From Mycolicibacterium fluoranthenivorans (GTDB lineage: Bacteria; Actinomycetota; Actinomycetes; Mycobacteriales; Mycobacteriaceae), in NCBI RefSeq assembly GCF_011758805.1, contig NZ_JAANOW010000001.1, positions 3,472,001 to 3,536,000 on the forward strand: a DNA stretch of 64,000 nt. Reading direction: 5' to 3'. Positions 62,136 to 64,000 of the stretch are shown piece by piece. The notes below the pieces were generated by a model, which had not been told where the DNA came from, searched no databases, and worked only from the letters and a program-made list of their open reading frames with translations. A program made the position numbers and the translations under genes. Numbering within the stretch: position 1 is the stretch's first letter; every line of letters starts with the position of its first letter.

Positions 62136-62576
62136 ATGACGACTCGTTACGACGAACCGACCCGCATCGCCAAGGCGGCCAACACCGTGATTCGGCGCTT
62201 GGCCGAAGCAGGTATCAGCATTGCGGGCACCCGCGCCCTGCGGGTCCGCGGCAGAAGCACCGGTCGCTGGCAGGACGTGGTGGTCAACGTCCTGACCGTC
62301 GACGGCCGCGACTACCTCATCTCACCCCGGGGCAACACCCAGTGGGCGCGTAATGCCCGGGCCGCCGGTTCGGTGCAGATGGGACCGTGGTGGCGCCGGC
62401 GGCAGGTGCAGGCGGTGGAGGTCGCCGACAGCGCCAAACCCGAGCTGGTGCGGCGCTACCTCGACCGCTGGTTCTGGGAGGTCAAGAATCACATCGGCGG
62501 TTTGACGCCGGACTCCACCGATGCCGAACTGCGGGTGAAGACCGTCGCGATCCCGGTGTTCGAATTGGTCGGCTGA
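62136..62576 (+). CDS. deazaflavin (F420)-dependent nitroreductase-family protein
   Basis: A 146-residue Ddn-like split-barrel protein: LRVRGRSTGRWQDVVVNVLTVDGRDYLISPRGNTQWARNARAAG, the family core with the RGxxTG-type turn. It differs from the copy at 1842, which has ETTGRKSGQ. It likely binds F420 and reduces or detoxifies small molecules. It is divergent from the TetR gene and its 3' end overlaps the antisense serine protease gene by 88 bp. Upstream GAAGGGA is the ribosome site. Confidence 0.87.
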   Translation: MTTRYDEPTRIAKAANTVIRRLAEAGISIAGTRALRVRGRSTGRWQDVVVNVLTVDGRDYLISPRGNTQWARNARAAGSVQMGPWWRRRQVQAVEVADSAKPELVRRYLDRWFWEVKNHIGGLTPDSTDAELRVKTVAIPVFELVG

Positions 62577-63247
62577 ACCGCCACCGCCTCGATGATCTGC
62601 TGACCGGTCGACTGGAACGAGACGGCGGCGGGCAGCTGGCCCCAGGTGCTGTTGAACAGGCCGATGATCGCGGCCCGGCCGTCGGCGGTCGGCACATACA
62701 CCGGCCCGCCGGAATCGCCCTTCTGACTCATCACACCGTTGGTCATGGTGAACCAGCCGTTGTTCACCGAATCGATGGTGCCGCAGGTCTCCCCGGTGAT
62801 GATGCCGAAGTGGCAGACCGTCTGGCCGGCCTTCTGGACGGCCAGTGCCGGATCCGAGATCAACGGGCGGCCGCCCGGCAGCACGTTGAGCATCTGGACA
62901 TCGGGGGCCAGCGCGATGGCCTCCCAGTCGGTGATCTGGTAGTCGGTGGTGACGGTCGTGCCGTCGGGGGTGTTGTCCCTGGACATGGTCACCACGCCGA
63001 TGACGTTGCCGTCCCGGTCGGTCACCGGGCCATCGGCGCGGCAGTGACCGGCGGTCAGGGCGGACCGGGACGCCATGTCGACGTAGCCCAACGTGCACAT
63101 TGTCGAGCCCTGCCGGATCTCCATCCCCGGATAGACCGTGGGACCGGGGGCCGGAGCCACCGGGCTCGCGCCGGCCGACCCGGCGGCCAGCAAGGCCGGC
63201 CCGGCCATCAGCACACCCACAAGGACGCTGAACAGACGTGCGCGCAT
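62489..63247 (-). CDS. secreted trypsin-like (S1 family) serine protease
   Basis: A 252-residue exported protease. The signal peptide is at about 1-27 (LFSVLVGVLMAGPALLAAGSAGA). The triad is His68 in LTAGHC, Asp102 or Asp107, and Ser179 in KGDSGGP. Cys51/Cys69 and Cys145/Cys155 are placed for disulfides. Rv1815 is a similar secreted protein. The C-terminal 35 residues (QPTNSNTGIATVFTRSS and on) are encoded opposite the end of the neighbouring oxidoreductase. Confidence 0.88.
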   Translation of the reverse strand: MRARLFSVLVGVLMAGPALLAAGSAGASPVAPAPGPTVYPGMEIRQGSTMCTLGYVDMASRSALTAGHCRADGPVTDRDGNVIGVVTMSRDNTPDGTTVTTDYQITDWEAIALAPDVQMLNVLPGGRPLISDPALAVQKAGQTVCHFGIITGETCGTIDSVNNGWFTMTNGVMSQKGDSGGPVYVPTADGRAAIIGLFNSTWGQLPAAVSFQSTGQQIIEAVAVQPTNSNTGIATVFTRSSASVESGVKPPM

Positions 63248-63338
63248 GACTTCCTCCCGATCCCTCCACCCTCGGTAAGTCTGACGCTACCGGGATGCTG
63301 AGGTGTAGATCGGGTAACGGTCCGATCCCGTTACAACA

Positions 63339-63373
63339 ACGCCGGCCCGGATTTCAAGAATCCGGGCCGGCGT
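63339..63373 (-). terminator. hairpin after the lectin-LysM gene
   Basis: Arms ACGCCGGCCCGGATT (63339-63353) and AATCCGGGCCGGCGT (63359-63373), 15 perfect pairs around a 5-base loop. On the minus strand TGTTGTTG follows, so a weak U-rich tail exists. It ends transcription of the gene above it. Confidence 0.8.
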
Positions 63374-63386
63374 GTCGCGAAGAGAA

Positions 63387-64000
63387 TTACGGGATGGTCA
63401 GGACCTGGCCCGGGTGGATCAGATCGGGGTTCGCCACCCCGCTCGCGTCGGCGATCCGCTGATACTGGTTGCCGTCGCCGTAGAACCGCTCCGAGATCGC
63501 CCACAGGGTGTCACCGGAGACCACAGTGTAGGTGCGCGGGGCCGGCGGAGCGGGCGGCGGTTCCGGCGCGGGAGCCTCGGGTGCCGGAGCCTCCGGGGCG
63601 GGCTCTGCCGCCGCGGCCAGTTCCACCTCGGGTTCGGGGGCCGGAGCCTCCTCGGCCGGCGGGGCCGGCGGTGCCTCGTCGGTATCGGTGCCCGACGCCC
63701 ACGCCACACCGTCGAAGCCGTACAGCACCAGATTGCGATCGTCCTGCAGGATGAGCCGGACGTCCCTGGCACCCTTGGTGTCGGTGTGCCACACCGGCTT
63801 GTCCGGGGTGTACAGCACGAAGTTGCCGTCCTCCTGCACCTCGGCACGGACCACGTCCTGCCCGTTGGTCTCGGTGGACCACACGGCGGTGTCCCCGCTG
63901 TAGAGCACGAAGTTGCCGTCGTCTTGCAGCGTCACCCGGTAGGCACCGTTGTCGGATGTCAGCGACTGGCCTCGCTCCAGCTTTTCACCCTTGTGAAGTC
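63387..64000 (-). CDS. mannose-binding (bulb-type) lectin repeats with C-terminal LysM domain (partial)
   Basis: The start is beyond the window edge; about 204 residues are visible. Three bulb-lectin repeats of the QxDxNxVLY type are seen: LQDDGNFVLY, VQEDGNFVLY and LQDDRNLVLY. Then comes a Pro/Ala/Glu linker of about 60 residues, and a LysM domain TYTVVSGDTLWAISERFYGDGNQYQRIADASG ending HPGQVLTIP. B-lectin domains bind mannose and LysM binds peptidoglycan, so a surface or cytoplasmic carbohydrate-binding role is likely. The frame stays open to 63998 (LHKGEKLERGQSL), which also reads as lectin. Confidence 0.9.
   Translation of the reverse strand, partial: LHKGEKLERGQSLTSDNGAYRVTLQDDGNFVLYSGDTAVWSTETNGQDVVRAEVQEDGNFVLYTPDKPVWHTDTKGARDVRLILQDDRNLVLYGFDGVAWASGTDTDEAPPAPPAEEAPAPEPEVELAAAAEPAPEAPAPEAPAPEPPPAPPAPRTYTVVSGDTLWAISERFYGDGNQYQRIADASGVANPDLIHPGQVLTIP

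Overview
The window is chromosomal DNA of a high-GC actinobacterium, almost certainly a Mycobacterium of the rapid-grower type (Mycolicibacterium). The evidence is a set of mycobacterial hallmark genes (apa, garA, secA2, pgsA2, ndh, guaB1, F420- and deazaflavin-dependent oxidoreductases, iron boxes of IdeR type). From about 11.8 kb to 63.2 kb the gene order matches the M. tuberculosis Rv1861-to-Rv1815 segment in inverted orientation, as far as I can recall that order. It is broken by insertions and losses.

Left part (1-11.8 kb), accessory: the end of an HD-type protein, an alpha/beta hydrolase plus metallo-beta-lactamase-fold pair, small stand-alone genes, a ferredoxin-reductase-like flavoprotein, a three-gene catabolic operon on the minus strand (double CaiB CoA-transferase, aldehyde dehydrogenase, thiolase-like protein), a CPBP membrane protease, and a CGNR zinc-finger regulator divergent from a small unknown gene.

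Middle part (11.8-31.8 kb): apa, modC and modB without modA; an atypical SDR, an F420 LLM-type oxidoreductase and ndh; the complete urease operon ureABCFGD with a 38-bp tandem repeat between ureA and ureB; a thioesterase; a probable MrsI-type iron sRNA; an iron-box-controlled FhuF-like gene; blaI-blaR; gnd; guaB1; and two CNNM/HlyC membrane proteins behind a structured leader.

Right part (31.8-64 kb): accessory hydrolases, glcB, a VWA-type cell-envelope protein, and a lipZ-like hydrolase. Then gcvP behind a tandem glycine riboswitch, a MerR regulator, and an inserted YeeE/YedE transporter with a perfect 26-bp operator-like palindrome. These are followed by DUF151, MerR, garA, gcvH, DUF881-sbp-DUF881-pgsA2 and secA2, then three tandem BacA/Rv1819c-type ABC transporters where M. 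tuberculosis has one. The end holds a flavoprotein-VOC pair, a TetR/deazaflavin oxidoreductase divergon, a secreted serine protease and a lectin-LysM protein cut by the window edge.

Functional links: glycine cleavage (gcvP, gcvH) and glyoxylate use (glcB) lie near garA, the FHA regulator of central nitrogen and carbon flux. Iron sensing converges on the sRNA and the FhuF-like gene. A short dispersed repeat (20-mer GGGGCGAGCGAAGCGACGGG and variants) occurs at many places and is translated inside several genes.

No tRNA, rRNA, CRISPR array, insertion sequence or prophage was seen. Orthologue names of the form Rv#### are from memory of family and synteny, not from a search.
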